A stretch of 64,000 nt of DNA from Bacteroidota bacterium (GCA_026391675.1 JAPLDQ010000020.1:1-64000); one strand, 5' to 3'; counted from the stretch's first letter, positions 1 to 8,241 are shown. The notes: generated by a model not told the origin, from the sequence alone. Numbers and translations are program-made.

Positions 1-61
1 TTAAAAATTTCTTAACGCAATATGTCAATGAACTACTGATATTTTAATCGCCTTAGAAGCG

Positions 62-131
62 AAATCCCTAGGGATTTGTAAACGAACTTATGAAACGAAT
101 TAGGTTCTTTAGAATGTAAACGAACTTATGA
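62..131. repeat. 16-bp palindrome and 17-bp direct repeat
   Basis: AAATCCCTAGGGATTT at 62-77 is a perfect 16-bp palindrome. It is followed at once by TGTAAACGAACTTATGA at 77-93, which recurs exactly at 115-131, 38 bp further on. The spacing is close to four helical turns. No gene uses these as an obvious operator. They may be remnants of a mobile repeat or a protein-binding site. Confidence 0.6.
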
Positions 132-223
132 TATGTAACAAATAGTCATTAGGCTATGGGTATTTGAAGTCTTCGTAATTTTACATTCGTTAATCGGTGT
201 TCTAAAATCAATAAAATGACGTT

Positions 224-368
224 AACTTTGCGGCTCAGTTTAACAAGTTCTCTGCATCGCTCCGTTTAAAAACTTTGCGGCTCTCAGTGTAAAACTCTGC
301 GCATCTCTGCGGTTAAATCTTTTTTTTAACGCAGAGATGCGCAAAGAAGCCGCAAAGAGCCGCAGAGG
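224..368. repeat. REP-like imperfect inverted repeat
   Basis: The arms at 297-317 and 325-346 are near-perfect inverted copies containing GCGCATCTCTGCG, separated by a short T-rich loop. Outer parts also pair loosely through CTTTGCGGC at 273-281 and GCCGCAAAG at 349-357, and AACTTTGCGGCTC occurs at both 224-236 and 271-283. Intergenic repeats built on CTCTGCGG/CTTTGCGG words are, from memory, common in environmental Bacteroidota genomes. It is therefore best read as a dispersed extragenic palindrome rather than a terminator. Confidence 0.6.
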
Positions 369-431
369 GGTTTCATAAATTTAGAACAAAATCACCAATT
401 CACAAAATCACCAAATCAATTCGGATTTTCT

Positions 432-657
432 TTGCCATTCAATAGCAACATAAAAATTAATTTAATTTGACCCTGCTTTTAAATGGCAAGCTAAAAATTA
501 AGCTGCATTGTCCATGCCATTCAACAGCAAGTTATAAAAAAAATTGTTTTTATTCTAATTTTTCAATGGCAAGTTAGAAAATAATCCGGTTTTACTTTGC
601 CATTCAAAAGCATGCCAGAAATAATCGTAGTATTAACTTACCATTAAATGGCAAACT
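432..657. repeat. Six alternating copies of a TTGCCATT element
   Basis: Six degenerate copies of TTGCCATTYAANAGCA lie at about 432, 474, 515, 562, 597 and 636. Their orientation alternates strictly: forward, reverse, forward, reverse, forward, reverse. Centre-to-centre spacing is roughly 35-48 bp. Each forward copy can pair with the reverse copy that follows, so the transcript or single strand could fold into three hairpins with stems of 8-12 bp. The last copy is itself nearly palindromic (TACCATTAAATGGCA). The cluster ends about 105 bp before the start codon of the DUF6261 gene. Function is unknown. Confidence 0.65.
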
Positions 658-762
658 CAATTTAACAAAATATTTGTATTGCTAATTTTTTGTTAAGTAT
701 AATAAAATATTTCATTATTCATAACGTTAGTAGGCTGTACAAACCAATAAAATTCTAATTTT

Positions 763-1521
763 ATGTCTGAAAAAATGAATCGAATTGTCTTAAGAACACT
801 GAGAAACAGCGAATTTACAATATTCGTTAATCAGTTTGTAGGAATTACAGCTAAGCACAATCCCAACAATTTGCATTTAGCTAAGCCTTTCGAAAAACTA
901 AATCTGCTTTTGCCTGAAATGGCAAAAATTAAAGCCCACGAACAGGGCAGTGCACTCAGTAATAAATTACATGATTTGGATTACGAGCGCGATCTTCTGT
1001 TAAGTGCTATGATGGCACAAATCAAAACCATGAGCAAATTAAATTTGCCAACTGTAAAACCTCACACTACTGTCCTGAATGATTTTTTTGATAAACACGG
1101 ACATGATATTGTAAACGCTACCTTTAATGCCGAAACCAAACGAATAGATGATCTTTTGGCAGATTACGAAAATACAGCTGATGTAAAATCAGCATTTACC
1201 GGATTAAATATGGATATCTTAATCAATCAGCTTAAAATTGTAAACAAGAATTTTGCTGATTTATTTATGCAACGCAACGAAACAGAAGCTGCAACAGAAA
1301 AAGTTAATACACGCGCTATCCGTTTAAAAACGGAAAAGATCTTCATCGACTTTTTAAATGCCATTGATTATTGCAGTATGGAATACGATGAATTGGATTA
1401 TACACCTTTAATTAATGAACTGAACGATTTGATTACGTATTATAAAACCCAGCTTAAAGCCCGTATTACCCGCCGTAATGCAGGTAAAGATGTTAGTGTG
1501 GAAGGCGAAATAGCAAAGTAA
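763..1521 (+). CDS. DUF6261-like protein, function unknown
   Basis: This 252-residue protein has no signal peptide or membrane segment and looks almost entirely alpha-helical. The layout resembles the Bacteroidota-restricted DUF6261 family: an N-terminal L-x-x-L-R-N-x-E-F segment, a central helical region containing Y-E-R-D-L-L, and an N-x-x-F-x-x-L-x-x-x-R-N/D-E motif near residues 160-175. The family assignment is from recalled patterns and no function is known. It is a single-gene unit, ending in a strong terminator at 1560-1590 and preceded by a long repeat-rich leader. Base composition is close to that of the core genes, unlike the more AT-rich gene that follows. Confidence 0.6.
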   Translation: MSEKMNRIVLRTLRNSEFTIFVNQFVGITAKHNPNNLHLAKPFEKLNLLLPEMAKIKAHEQGSALSNKLHDLDYERDLLLSAMMAQIKTMSKLNLPTVKPHTTVLNDFFDKHGHDIVNATFNAETKRIDDLLADYENTADVKSAFTGLNMDILINQLKIVNKNFADLFMQRNETEAATEKVNTRAIRLKTEKIFIDFLNAIDYCSMEYDELDYTPLINELNDLITYYKTQLKARITRRNAGKDVSVEGEIAK

Positions 1522-1559
1522 TATTTGCATTATTCCTAAGTGATTTTTTTATAAATCAT

Positions 1560-1593
1560 AAATGCCACAATGCTGATTTGTGGCATTTTTATT
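1560..1593 (+). terminator. Rho-independent terminator of the DUF6261 gene
   Basis: An 11-bp perfect stem (AAATGCCACAA at 1560-1570 with TTGTGGCATTT at 1578-1588) encloses a 7-nt loop and runs into TTTTTATTTT. It lies about 40 bp after the stop codon of the upstream gene. Confidence 0.85.
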
Positions 1594-1911
1594 TTAAAAC
1601 GGATTAATTAGCATTTACACATATTTAGAAATTGTTTTTCCAGCAAGATAGAAATCGCGAGTCAGAAGACTAAAGTTGGAAGTCTTAGCTGTTTGATGGA
1701 ATTGAAATCAAAAGGAGTTACTTTAGAAAGAATTTATAATTTGTACAATGTTTAATTATTCAATCTGGAGTTGTTATTTAACGACGAAGTTTTCTCTTTC
1801 ATGGGCTAAAGCACAAGACTTTGTAGAGCGGAGAAAACTAAATTTGCTTTTATTTTTCAGATGTTATAAATTTGGGTTTATAAAAATAAATATTAATTAA
1901 AAATAAAAAAA
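1591..1911. other. Intergenic stretch with a possible vestigial reading frame
   Basis: There is no full gene here. An open frame without a stop runs at 1612-1755 on the plus strand (47 codons). Its last 20 codons begin with an ATG at 1696 and read MELKSKGVTLERIYNLYNV, which has a natural amino-acid composition. It may be a decayed gene end left by an insertion. The right part carries the promoter of the next gene. Confidence 0.35.
1843..1874 (+). promoter_or_regulatory. Bacteroidota-type promoter of the OLD-like gene
   Basis: TTTG at 1843-1846 and TAAATTTG at 1867-1874 are separated by 20 bp. This matches the Bacteroidota consensus TTTG/TAnnTTTG. The start codon follows 37 bp later after an A-rich leader with no Shine-Dalgarno sequence, as is usual in the phylum. 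Confidence 0.65.
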
Positions 1912-3579
1912 ATGAAAATTCAATCGTTAAAGTTTAAAAATGTAAAAGGGTTTAATGAAGATTCAAATCATTCAGATGGATATAATGAAATTAATTTTTC
2001 TGATTCTGTAAATATATTAATTGGAACTAATAGTTCAGGAAAAACAACTATTTTAGAAATATTGAGTTATTTAAGTTTTGGATATCACGAAGAATTTACC
2101 CAAAATTGCTTCAATTTACAACAATATCCACCTTATAAAGCCAATACTCAAATTGAAATATGTTTAAAAGTAAAAGAAGACATTATCTTATTAAAATATA
2201 GTAGTACTAAATGTGATGATGAATTTTTTTCAATGGGAAATGATAGTATGTTTATAGATGATTATACAAGTATAGCCTATAAACTTGTTTTAGATAATAT
2301 AAATATAAATTCAGTAGATATTATTAATGAAGGAATAAACAAATATATATTTAATGATAGAGCTCCAAAACATGAATCCCACAAACATTTTGGGATATTA
2401 TCAGATTTTCATACATTTTGTTGGAGTAGATACTTATACCCAATAAAAGTTGTAAATTTTATTGAAGACAAAAATAGAGAGCAACCCTTAGTCATTCTAT
2501 TAAACAATAAACATTATTTAGATTATTATAATAATGACAATAAAGATCCAGCATTAGAACTATTAGAAAGTTCTTTTGGTATTAATATTTCCTATTCTAC
2601 CTTACCAAATGATAAAAAAACAGTAGATAAAACATTTGTTTCTCATCCTGATGAAAAAATTATATTCCCAATAAATTTGGAAGCGGGAGGTATTCAATGG
2701 TTATTGACCCTTTGTCATTCAATAGAAAATAATAATGGGGAATTTATTCTAATAGATGAACCTGAAACATTTCTGCATCCAACCTATCAAAAGAAATTAT
2801 TATTACTCATAAAATCAAAAAAAGAACTACAATTTATTATTGCAACACATTCTTCAACGTTTATTAATGAACAATATACAGATAAATCGTTTTCTATATT
2901 TCGTTTTAATAAGTTTAAATTTGAAAAAGCAGAAAATAATCTTTGTGATATCATTCAAGATTTAGGCTGTAAACCAAGTGATATTTTGCAAACAAATGGA
3001 ATAATTTTAGTTGAAGGAATTAGTGATATTATTTACATAAAAGAATGGTTAAGAATTTATTGTTTACCTGAAGAAAATAAAAAATTAATCGAAGGTAGTC
3101 ACTTTTCATTTATAGAATATGGTGGCAAATGTTTAAGCCATCTATGTTTTGAAAATTTAACAGAAAATGTATTGAAAGAAAAAGATTTGGAAAATTTGAT
3201 TGACTTTATAAAAATTAATAACAATTTGTTTATTGTTATTGATAGTGATAAAAGGAGTGAAAATGATAAAATTAATAAGACAAAACTAAGAATAAAAGAA
3301 GAATTTTCTAAAAATGGTAAAGCTTCATCATTATGGATTACTGAAGGGAAAGAAATTGAAAATTATTTACCTTCTTCAATTTTAAATTTTCAGCTTAATA
3401 AATATGATGATTTTATAACAGAATACAAAAAAAATAACAGTTATAAAATTGTAGATAAAAAGAAATTCGCTAATAAAAAAATTGAAATGTTAAATGAAAG
3501 TAATTGTTTTGAAAAATATGACTTAAAACAAAAAATTGAAAGTTTATATAATACTATTTTAAAGTGGAATGAAATTTAG
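1912..3579 (+). CDS. OLD-family ATPase with TOPRIM nuclease domain
   Basis: The 555-residue protein combines an ABC/SMC-like ATPase with a C-terminal TOPRIM nuclease domain, the arrangement of OLD (overcoming lysogenization defect) nucleases. Walker A is GTNSSGKT (38-45). A signature-like LEAGG lies at 256-260 and Walker B FILIDEPE at 278-285 (D282, E283). The TOPRIM part shows VEG at 367-369 (E368), S371-D372, IDSD at 443-446 and KEIENYLP at 480-487, typical of the family. All key residues are present, so it looks functional. OLD-type proteins often act in phage defence, alone or with a helicase (Gabija) or other partners. No helicase gene is adjacent. The gene is markedly AT-rich (many AAT, AAA and ATA codons), which suggests transfer. 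Confidence 0.85.
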   Translation: MKIQSLKFKNVKGFNEDSNHSDGYNEINFSDSVNILIGTNSSGKTTILEILSYLSFGYHEEFTQNCFNLQQYPPYKANTQIEICLKVKEDIILLKYSSTKCDDEFFSMGNDSMFIDDYTSIAYKLVLDNININSVDIINEGINKYIFNDRAPKHESHKHFGILSDFHTFCWSRYLYPIKVVNFIEDKNREQPLVILLNNKHYLDYYNNDNKDPALELLESSFGINISYSTLPNDKKTVDKTFVSHPDEKIIFPINLEAGGIQWLLTLCHSIENNNGEFILIDEPETFLHPTYQKKLLLLIKSKKELQFIIATHSSTFINEQYTDKSFSIFRFNKFKFEKAENNLCDIIQDLGCKPSDILQTNGIILVEGISDIIYIKEWLRIYCLPEENKKLIEGSHFSFIEYGGKCLSHLCFENLTENVLKEKDLENLIDFIKINNNLFIVIDSDKRSENDKINKTKLRIKEEFSKNGKASSLWITEGKEIENYLPSSILNFQLNKYDDFITEYKKNNSYKIVDKKKFANKKIEMLNESNCFEKYDLKQKIESLYNTILKWNEI

Positions 3580-3624
3580 TTTGGTAATTCAATTGAATTA
3601 ATAGAAATATGCTATTTGAGTAAC

Positions 3625-3653
3625 ATTGTAAAAGATAAGCGATCCTTTACAAT
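3625..3653. terminator. Hairpin between convergent genes
   Basis: ATTGTAAA at 3625-3632 and TTTACAAT at 3646-3653 form an 8-bp stem, with partial pairing inside (AGAT with GATC). It sits between the ends of the OLD-like gene and the convergent protease gene and could terminate both. There is no clear T-run, so the call is weak. Confidence 0.35.
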
Positions 3654-3678
3654 TAAACATTTTAATAATCTGATAATA

Positions 3679-4824
3679 TTATTCTATCTCTAATAGCACA
3701 ATGTAATTTTGAAGCACTTTATATTTTGCACTTAAAGTCATATTTTTTATTGTGTTATTATTTATTTTTAATAATGCTGGATTATTTATTTTTATAAATT
3801 CAATTAAAAATTTTGATTTTAAGGCATAACCTGCATTTGTTGCTTTACTGTGTTTTGCAGAAACAAGACCTACAATATTCCCGTTAGAATCAAAAAGAGG
3901 TCCACCACTATTACCTGGTTGGATTTCTGCAGAAAATTGATAATATCTTATGTCGTTTTCATAACCAGAATTAGAGTTTATTATTCCATTCGTTAATTTA
4001 ACTTCTTTCCCCATTGTTTGAATATAAGGATAACCTAATGTAAATACATTACTACCTATCTCTTTATTTGTAAAATCAATATTATAAGGGATTGTTTTTA
4101 ATGAAATACTAACTTTTAAAATTGCAATGTCATTAAATTCGTCAGAAAATACAACTTGTGCTTTTATTCGATTATAATTTTGATTACTTACATAAATATT
4201 AGTAGATTTTTCAATTACATGGTAATTAGTAACTAAGTATCCATTTTGAGATATAAAAAATCCAGTTCCTGATTTAAAGATATTTTCTTCCAAATTAGTA
4301 GGAAATATTTTTTTAATTGTTGTAAAAGTAATAATAAATGTTCCTTGATAGCTTGTGGCTTTAGTTTCTCTTTTAAAATATATTTTATTATCGTATAAGT
4401 TTACTTTGCTCTCATAATTGATAAAATCCGATGTTTGAGAATAATTTATAAAATATCTGGAGTTTTCTTTTTTAATATACCAGTCAGATATCACTTTTGA
4501 AGATGAATTTCCATTTTCATTATTTTCAAAGTATTGTGTAATATCAAATCGATTTCTGTCAATATAATTTCTTTTAATAATTAAATATACACTATCTGTA
4601 GAAGTTCCATTTAGATAAGCATATTCATCAACAAGAACTTTTCTTTCTTCAACCCTATTTACATAATAAATACCTTCAATTTCATCAATTTCATTAAGTC
4701 CAACAATTCTAAAGTTGTTTTTTGCATCCTCTATTTCTTTAGTTAGATTTACTTCTATAACATTTTGTGAAAAACATAAAAAGGAATTGAATAATGTAAT
4801 GGTTAAGATTATGAATGTTTTCAT
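3679..4824 (-). CDS. Secreted trypsin-like serine protease
   Basis: The 381-residue protein has a clear N-terminal signal peptide (hydrophobic residues 4-18, then CFSQ). Residues about 25-175 form a domain I do not recognise. The C-terminal half is a chymotrypsin-fold protease with the triad H202 (VTNYHV), D232 (NDIAIL) and S306 (GNSGGP), as in Deg/HtrA catalytic domains but with no PDZ domain. It should act in the periplasm or outside the cell. Its composition is as AT-rich as the convergent OLD-like gene, so both may belong to one accessory insert. The signal peptide argues against direct contact with that cytoplasmic nuclease. The substrate is unknown. Confidence 0.8.
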   Translation of the reverse strand: MKTFIILTITLFNSFLCFSQNVIEVNLTKEIEDAKNNFRIVGLNEIDEIEGIYYVNRVEERKVLVDEYAYLNGTSTDSVYLIIKRNYIDRNRFDITQYFENNENGNSSSKVISDWYIKKENSRYFINYSQTSDFINYESKVNLYDNKIYFKRETKATSYQGTFIITFTTIKKIFPTNLEENIFKSGTGFFISQNGYLVTNYHVIEKSTNIYVSNQNYNRIKAQVVFSDEFNDIAILKVSISLKTIPYNIDFTNKEIGSNVFTLGYPYIQTMGKEVKLTNGIINSNSGYENDIRYYQFSAEIQPGNSGGPLFDSNGNIVGLVSAKHSKATNAGYALKSKFLIEFIKINNPALLKINNNTIKNMTLSAKYKVLQNYIVLLEIE

Positions 4825-4967
4825 TTATATATACTAAATATTTCCTAAAATTTGAACCCAAAATTAAGTCAAAAGTAATACATTTTATTGTTTACAAACA
4901 AATTTATTTAATAATATCAGGGTTAAGCCTTCTCTTCTATTACAAATCCTTGTTTTTCCAATACGAT

Positions 4968-5002
4968 ATTCATCAGATGGCTAAAAAAGGCATCTGATGA
5001 AT
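4968..5002. repeat. 12-bp perfect inverted repeat
   Basis: ATTCATCAGATG at 4968-4979 and CATCTGATGAAT at 4991-5002 are perfect inverted copies with an 11-bp A-rich spacer. There is no T-run on either side and the nearest gene ends are more than 140 bp away, so a terminator role is doubtful. It lies where the AT-rich accessory segment meets the core korBA operon. No other gene is seen in the 4825-5153 gap. Confidence 0.5.
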
Positions 5003-5070
5003 ACGCTCTTTAACTTACAATAAGGATAAATGATATTAGTCAAAATTCAATATTCAATACATTTTAAAAC

Positions 5071-5107
5071 AAAAAAACCTCCTGAAATTATTCAGAAGGT
5101 TTTTTTC
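5071..5107 (-). terminator. Terminator of the korAB operon
   Basis: AACCTCCTGAA at 5078-5088 pairs with TTCAGAAGGTT at 5091-5101 (one mismatch, tight loop). The hairpin is flanked by an A-run on the left and a T-run on the right. It can stop transcription of the minus-strand korAB operon, whose end is about 50 bp away, and is bidirectional in form. Confidence 0.75.
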
Positions 5108-5118
5108 TAAAAGCCTAT

Positions 5119-5136
5119 GCTTCGACTACGCTCAGC
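5119..5136. repeat. Dispersed intergenic repeat fragment
   Basis: GCTTCGACTACGCTCAGC is a word that, from memory, recurs in intergenic regions of many Bacteroidota genomes. It is followed here by a short tandem AGCAACC/AGCAACC. It is not coding and no function is known. Confidence 0.45.
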
Positions 5137-5153
5137 AACCAGCAACCAATAAC

Positions 5154-6188
5154 CTATTCAATCACCCATGTATCACCGCTGTTAAGCAAGTCATCCATGT
5201 TTCTGATTTTAGAAGTTTCTTTAGCATATTTTATCTGTTCTTCAACCATATCATCATAAGTTGGATACATTGCAGAACGGATAACACCCAAAGCTATTGG
5301 TAAATGTGGTGGAGACATTTTAGCTATCATCAGGTGCAAACCGGGATCCTGCTGATACTGATCGTGAATCAGGATATCATCTTCAGTTATTCCGTTAACT
5401 CCTATTTCAACAGCTTCCAGTCTTGAATCTTTCATGATAATACCTTTATTCTTTTCTTTTCCGAAAAGCATAGGTTCACCATTTTTAAGATGCAACTGGT
5501 GGTCGTCTCTTAAATCTTTTGACGTAATGGTTTGGTGTGTTTTATCAGCAAAAATTACGCAATTCTGTAGAATTTCAACCACAGAAGTACCATCATGGCG
5601 GGCCGCTTCAAACATAATTTCTGTCATCATTTTTGGATTGGTATCCACGCCTCTGGCAAAGAATGTTCCCTGTGCACCTAAGATTAATTCACCCGGATTG
5701 AAAGGATGTTCAATAGTTCCCTGAGGTGAAGTTTTAGTAATTGCACCCATTGGTGTAGTAGGAGAGTATTGTCCTTTGGTTAATCCATAAATCTGATTAT
5801 TGAATAACATAATGTTAATATCAATATTTCTGCGGATAATGTGGATAAAATGATTTCCACCAATAGCCATTGAATCACCATCACCGGTGGCCATCCATAC
5901 ACTTAAATGAGGATTTGCAATTTTAACACCTGATGAAATAGCTGCTGCTCTGCCATGAATTCCATGAAAACCATAGGTGTTCATATAATATGGAAAACGT
6001 GAGGAACAACCGATTCCTGAAACCAGGCAGAAATTTTCTTTTCTGTATCCGATTTTTGGAAATACGTTGGCAACAGATGATAAGATGGCATGGTCACCAC
6101 AACCGGGGCACCATTTAACCATTTGGTCGCTGACAAAATCTTCTTTTGTCAGTTCAACTTTTGATCTTTCTATCGTGTAATTTTCCAT
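5154..6188 (-). CDS. korB: 2-oxoacid:ferredoxin oxidoreductase, beta subunit
   Basis: This is the thiamine-diphosphate-binding beta subunit (344 residues). With the alpha subunit it oxidises a 2-oxoacid, probably 2-oxoglutarate, to the acyl-CoA while reducing ferredoxin. CPGC (27-30) and C61 fit the [4Fe-4S] cluster ligands. GDGD at 102-105 followed by NN at 130-131 is the TPP/Mg motif. The gene starts 2 bp after the alpha-subunit stop, inside a GGAGA-like ribosome site, so the two are co-translated. The operon ends in the terminator at 5071-5107. Exact substrate (2-oxoglutarate, pyruvate or branched-chain acid) cannot be read from sequence; kor is the usual annotation for this two-gene form. 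Confidence 0.92.
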   Translation of the reverse strand: MENYTIERSKVELTKEDFVSDQMVKWCPGCGDHAILSSVANVFPKIGYRKENFCLVSGIGCSSRFPYYMNTYGFHGIHGRAAAISSGVKIANPHLSVWMATGDGDSMAIGGNHFIHIIRRNIDINIMLFNNQIYGLTKGQYSPTTPMGAITKTSPQGTIEHPFNPGELILGAQGTFFARGVDTNPKMMTEIMFEAARHDGTSVVEILQNCVIFADKTHQTITSKDLRDDHQLHLKNGEPMLFGKEKNKGIIMKDSRLEAVEIGVNGITEDDILIHDQYQQDPGLHLMIAKMSPPHLPIALGVIRSAMYPTYDDMVEEQIKYAKETSKIRNMDDLLNSGDTWVIE

Positions 6189-6190
6189 GA

Positions 6191-8041
6191 CTATTTCTCC
6201 TCAATAATTTTGTTAATAGCATCAGTTAATTCATTTACAAAGAAAGGTAAACCCTGTACTTTGTTGAATTGTGTATATTTATGTTCAGGATGTTTCATCC
6301 TTAAATAATTTACAAATTGGCCTGAATTTAATTCGCATACCATGATTTTTTTATGACCGGCAAGAATGTCAGCTGTATTTTTTGGTAAAGGCATAATGTA
6401 GTTGAAATGGGTATGGGCAATGCTTTTGCCTTCTGCCTGTAATTCTTCCACAGCAGAATGAACTGCACCATAAGTACCACCCCAGCTTACAACCAATAAG
6501 TCAGCATCTTTTTTGCCATCTAAAGTTTGTTCCGGAATAAAATCAGCCACTTTTTGTACCTTAGCTTCTCTTAAGTCAACCATTAACTGGTGATTCTGAG
6601 GGTCAGTAGATACGTTGCCAATAATATTTTCTTTTTCCAAACCACCAATTCTGTGACGTAAGCCTTCAGTTCCGGGTATGGCCCATTGTCTTACCAAAGT
6701 TTCAGGATTTCTTCTGTATGGTTTAAAATCTTTATCATTTGCTTTAGCAATGGGTGGATTTATTTTTGGTAAATCAGACATTTTAGGAATTCTGAATAAT
6801 TGGCTGCCATTACCTAAGTAACCGTCAGTTAAAAGGATAACAGGTGTCATATGTTCCATTGAAAGTTTGGCTGCTTCAAAAGCAAAATAGAAACAGTTTG
6901 CAGGTGATGATGCAGCTATAATAATACAGGGAGCTTCACCATTTCTGCCGAATAATGCCTGGTATAAATCTGATTGTTCAGATTTTGTTGGTAATCCGGT
7001 AGAAGGACCTCCACGCTGAACATCCACAATAACCAAAGGTAATTCAGTCATAACAGCTAAGCCGATTGCTTCGCTTTTTAATGACAAACCGGGACCTGAG
7101 GTTGAAGTACATGCCAGTGAACCGGCAAAACTTGCACCAATAGCAGAGCAAATACCTGCAATTTCGTCTTCAGCCTGAAATACTTTTGCGCCTAATGATT
7201 TATGTTTGGCTAATTCCATTAAAATTTCAGTAGCGGGTGTAATAGGGTAGGAACCTAAGAACAATGGAATACCGGATTTTTCTGAAGCTGCAAGTAAACC
7301 CCATGCTGTGGCAATATTACCTGAAATATTTCTGTATTTTCCTTTTTCTAATTTAGCTTTAGGAATATGAATTTGTGATGACAAAGCTTCTACACTTTCA
7401 GCAAAAATATAACCGGCAGTCATCACGACTTTGTTGATTTGGCTGAGCAGTGGATTTTTCTTAAACTTTGTATCCAGATATTCAAAAGTTGTATCAAACT
7501 TTCTGTCGAAAATGAAATATATTATACCCAGTGCAAACATATTTCTGCTCTTGTCAGCAACTTTAACGTCAGTAGATAATTCTTTAATACTATCTCTGGT
7601 AACAGAAGTAATGGGCGCTTTTATCAGGTTATATTGATTTAAGCTATTGTCGTCCAATGGGTTTTCAGTATAACCTGCTCTAACGATACTTCTTTCATCA
7701 AAGCTGTCAGTGTCAACAATAATGGTTGCACCTTTTTTAGCCCATTTTAAATTTGCTTTTAGTGAAGCAGGATTCATTGCTACTAAAACATCGCATAAAT
7801 CGCCTGTTGTGTGAATTTCTCTTCCGATATGAACCTGGAAACCTGAAACACCGGCAATTGTATTGTGTGGTGCTCTGATTTCAGCAGGATAATCAGGAAA
7901 TGTTGCAATGTCGTTACCTAATAATGCAGCATTGTCAGAAAAAATTGTTCCTGTCAGCTGCATTCCATCTCCTGAATCTCCAACGAATTTTACAACAACA
8001 TCTTCTTTTTCAACGAATTGTTTTTTTGTTTTTGCAGTCAT
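6191..8041 (-). CDS. korA: 2-oxoacid:ferredoxin oxidoreductase, alpha subunit (gamma-alpha fusion)
   Basis: The 616-residue protein has an N-terminal gamma-like domain (about 1-200, with GDSGDG at 21-26) fused to the pyrimidine-binding alpha domain (about 240-616, with the YPITPA motif in its first part). This gamma-alpha fusion is the usual form in Bacteroidota and Actinobacteria. It works with KorB in a reductive or oxidative TCA step. It is first in the two-gene operon. A TAACTTTG -7 element on the minus strand at 8075-8082 probably drives it. No ferredoxin gene is nearby. Confidence 0.93.
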   Translation of the reverse strand: MTAKTKKQFVEKEDVVVKFVGDSGDGMQLTGTIFSDNAALLGNDIATFPDYPAEIRAPHNTIAGVSGFQVHIGREIHTTGDLCDVLVAMNPASLKANLKWAKKGATIIVDTDSFDERSIVRAGYTENPLDDNSLNQYNLIKAPITSVTRDSIKELSTDVKVADKSRNMFALGIIYFIFDRKFDTTFEYLDTKFKKNPLLSQINKVVMTAGYIFAESVEALSSQIHIPKAKLEKGKYRNISGNIATAWGLLAASEKSGIPLFLGSYPITPATEILMELAKHKSLGAKVFQAEDEIAGICSAIGASFAGSLACTSTSGPGLSLKSEAIGLAVMTELPLVIVDVQRGGPSTGLPTKSEQSDLYQALFGRNGEAPCIIIAASSPANCFYFAFEAAKLSMEHMTPVILLTDGYLGNGSQLFRIPKMSDLPKINPPIAKANDKDFKPYRRNPETLVRQWAIPGTEGLRHRIGGLEKENIIGNVSTDPQNHQLMVDLREAKVQKVADFIPEQTLDGKKDADLLVVSWGGTYGAVHSAVEELQAEGKSIAHTHFNYIMPLPKNTADILAGHKKIMVCELNSGQFVNYLRMKHPEHKYTQFNKVQGLPFFVNELTDAINKIIEEK

Positions 8042-8212
8042 TGTGATGATTTTTAATTTTGATTAATTTTGATGCAAAGTTATATTTTTTATGTTTCTGG
8101 GCTTAAAAAAAACGAGTTTTTTTTAGTAAATAAATTAGGGTAATTAGTTATTGAGTTATTAAGTTTATATGTTTATAGGTTTTTGCTAATTTGATTTTGA
8201 ATATTGGTTATT

Positions 8213-8241
8213 TGTCATTCCGAACGATAGTGAGGAATCTC
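8213..8241. repeat. Dispersed intergenic repeat, GTCATTCCGAACG type
   Basis: The segment contains TGTCATTCCGAACG followed by AGTGAGGAATCTC. From memory this word pair is a very common intergenic repeat in Bacteroidota genomes. It lies between korA and the alkaline phosphatase gene. The rest of the 8042-8275 gap holds only AT-rich sequence and the korA promoter. Confidence 0.5.

Larger units (their letters stand above)
1..762. other. Gene-free, repeat-rich stretch before the DUF6261 gene
   Basis: No credible reading frame is seen on either strand in this 762-base stretch. It is filled with short repeats: a 16-bp palindrome, a 17-bp direct repeat, a large imperfect hairpin, a 12-bp direct repeat CAAAATCACCAA at 387-398 and 403-414, and a cluster of six alternating TTGCCATT elements. 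The main ones are listed separately. Dense repeats of this kind mark a variable intergenic region. No tRNA or conserved RNA fold was recognised. Confidence 0.7.

Noticed and set aside
432-657. Short regularly spaced repeats as a CRISPR array
   Set aside because: The copies are degenerate, alternate in strand and have no fixed-length spacers, and there is no cas gene in the window.
1612-1755. 47-codon open frame that could be a small gene
   Set aside because: No promoter box, no good start codon near its beginning and no recognised family. It is mentioned only as a possible decayed gene end.
1912-4824. OLD nuclease plus protease as a known Gabija or PARIS system
   Set aside because: No UvrD-like helicase is present for Gabija, and no separate TOPRIM gene or fitting AriA-type ATPase is seen. 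The protease is exported and on the opposite strand.
4815-4997. 60-residue plus-strand frame
   Set aside because: It overlaps the protease start and promoter region on the other strand, its sequence is low-complexity AT translation, and it has no ribosome site.
5434-5724. 96-residue frame inside korB
   Set aside because: It is antisense to the well-supported korB gene and shows no domain.
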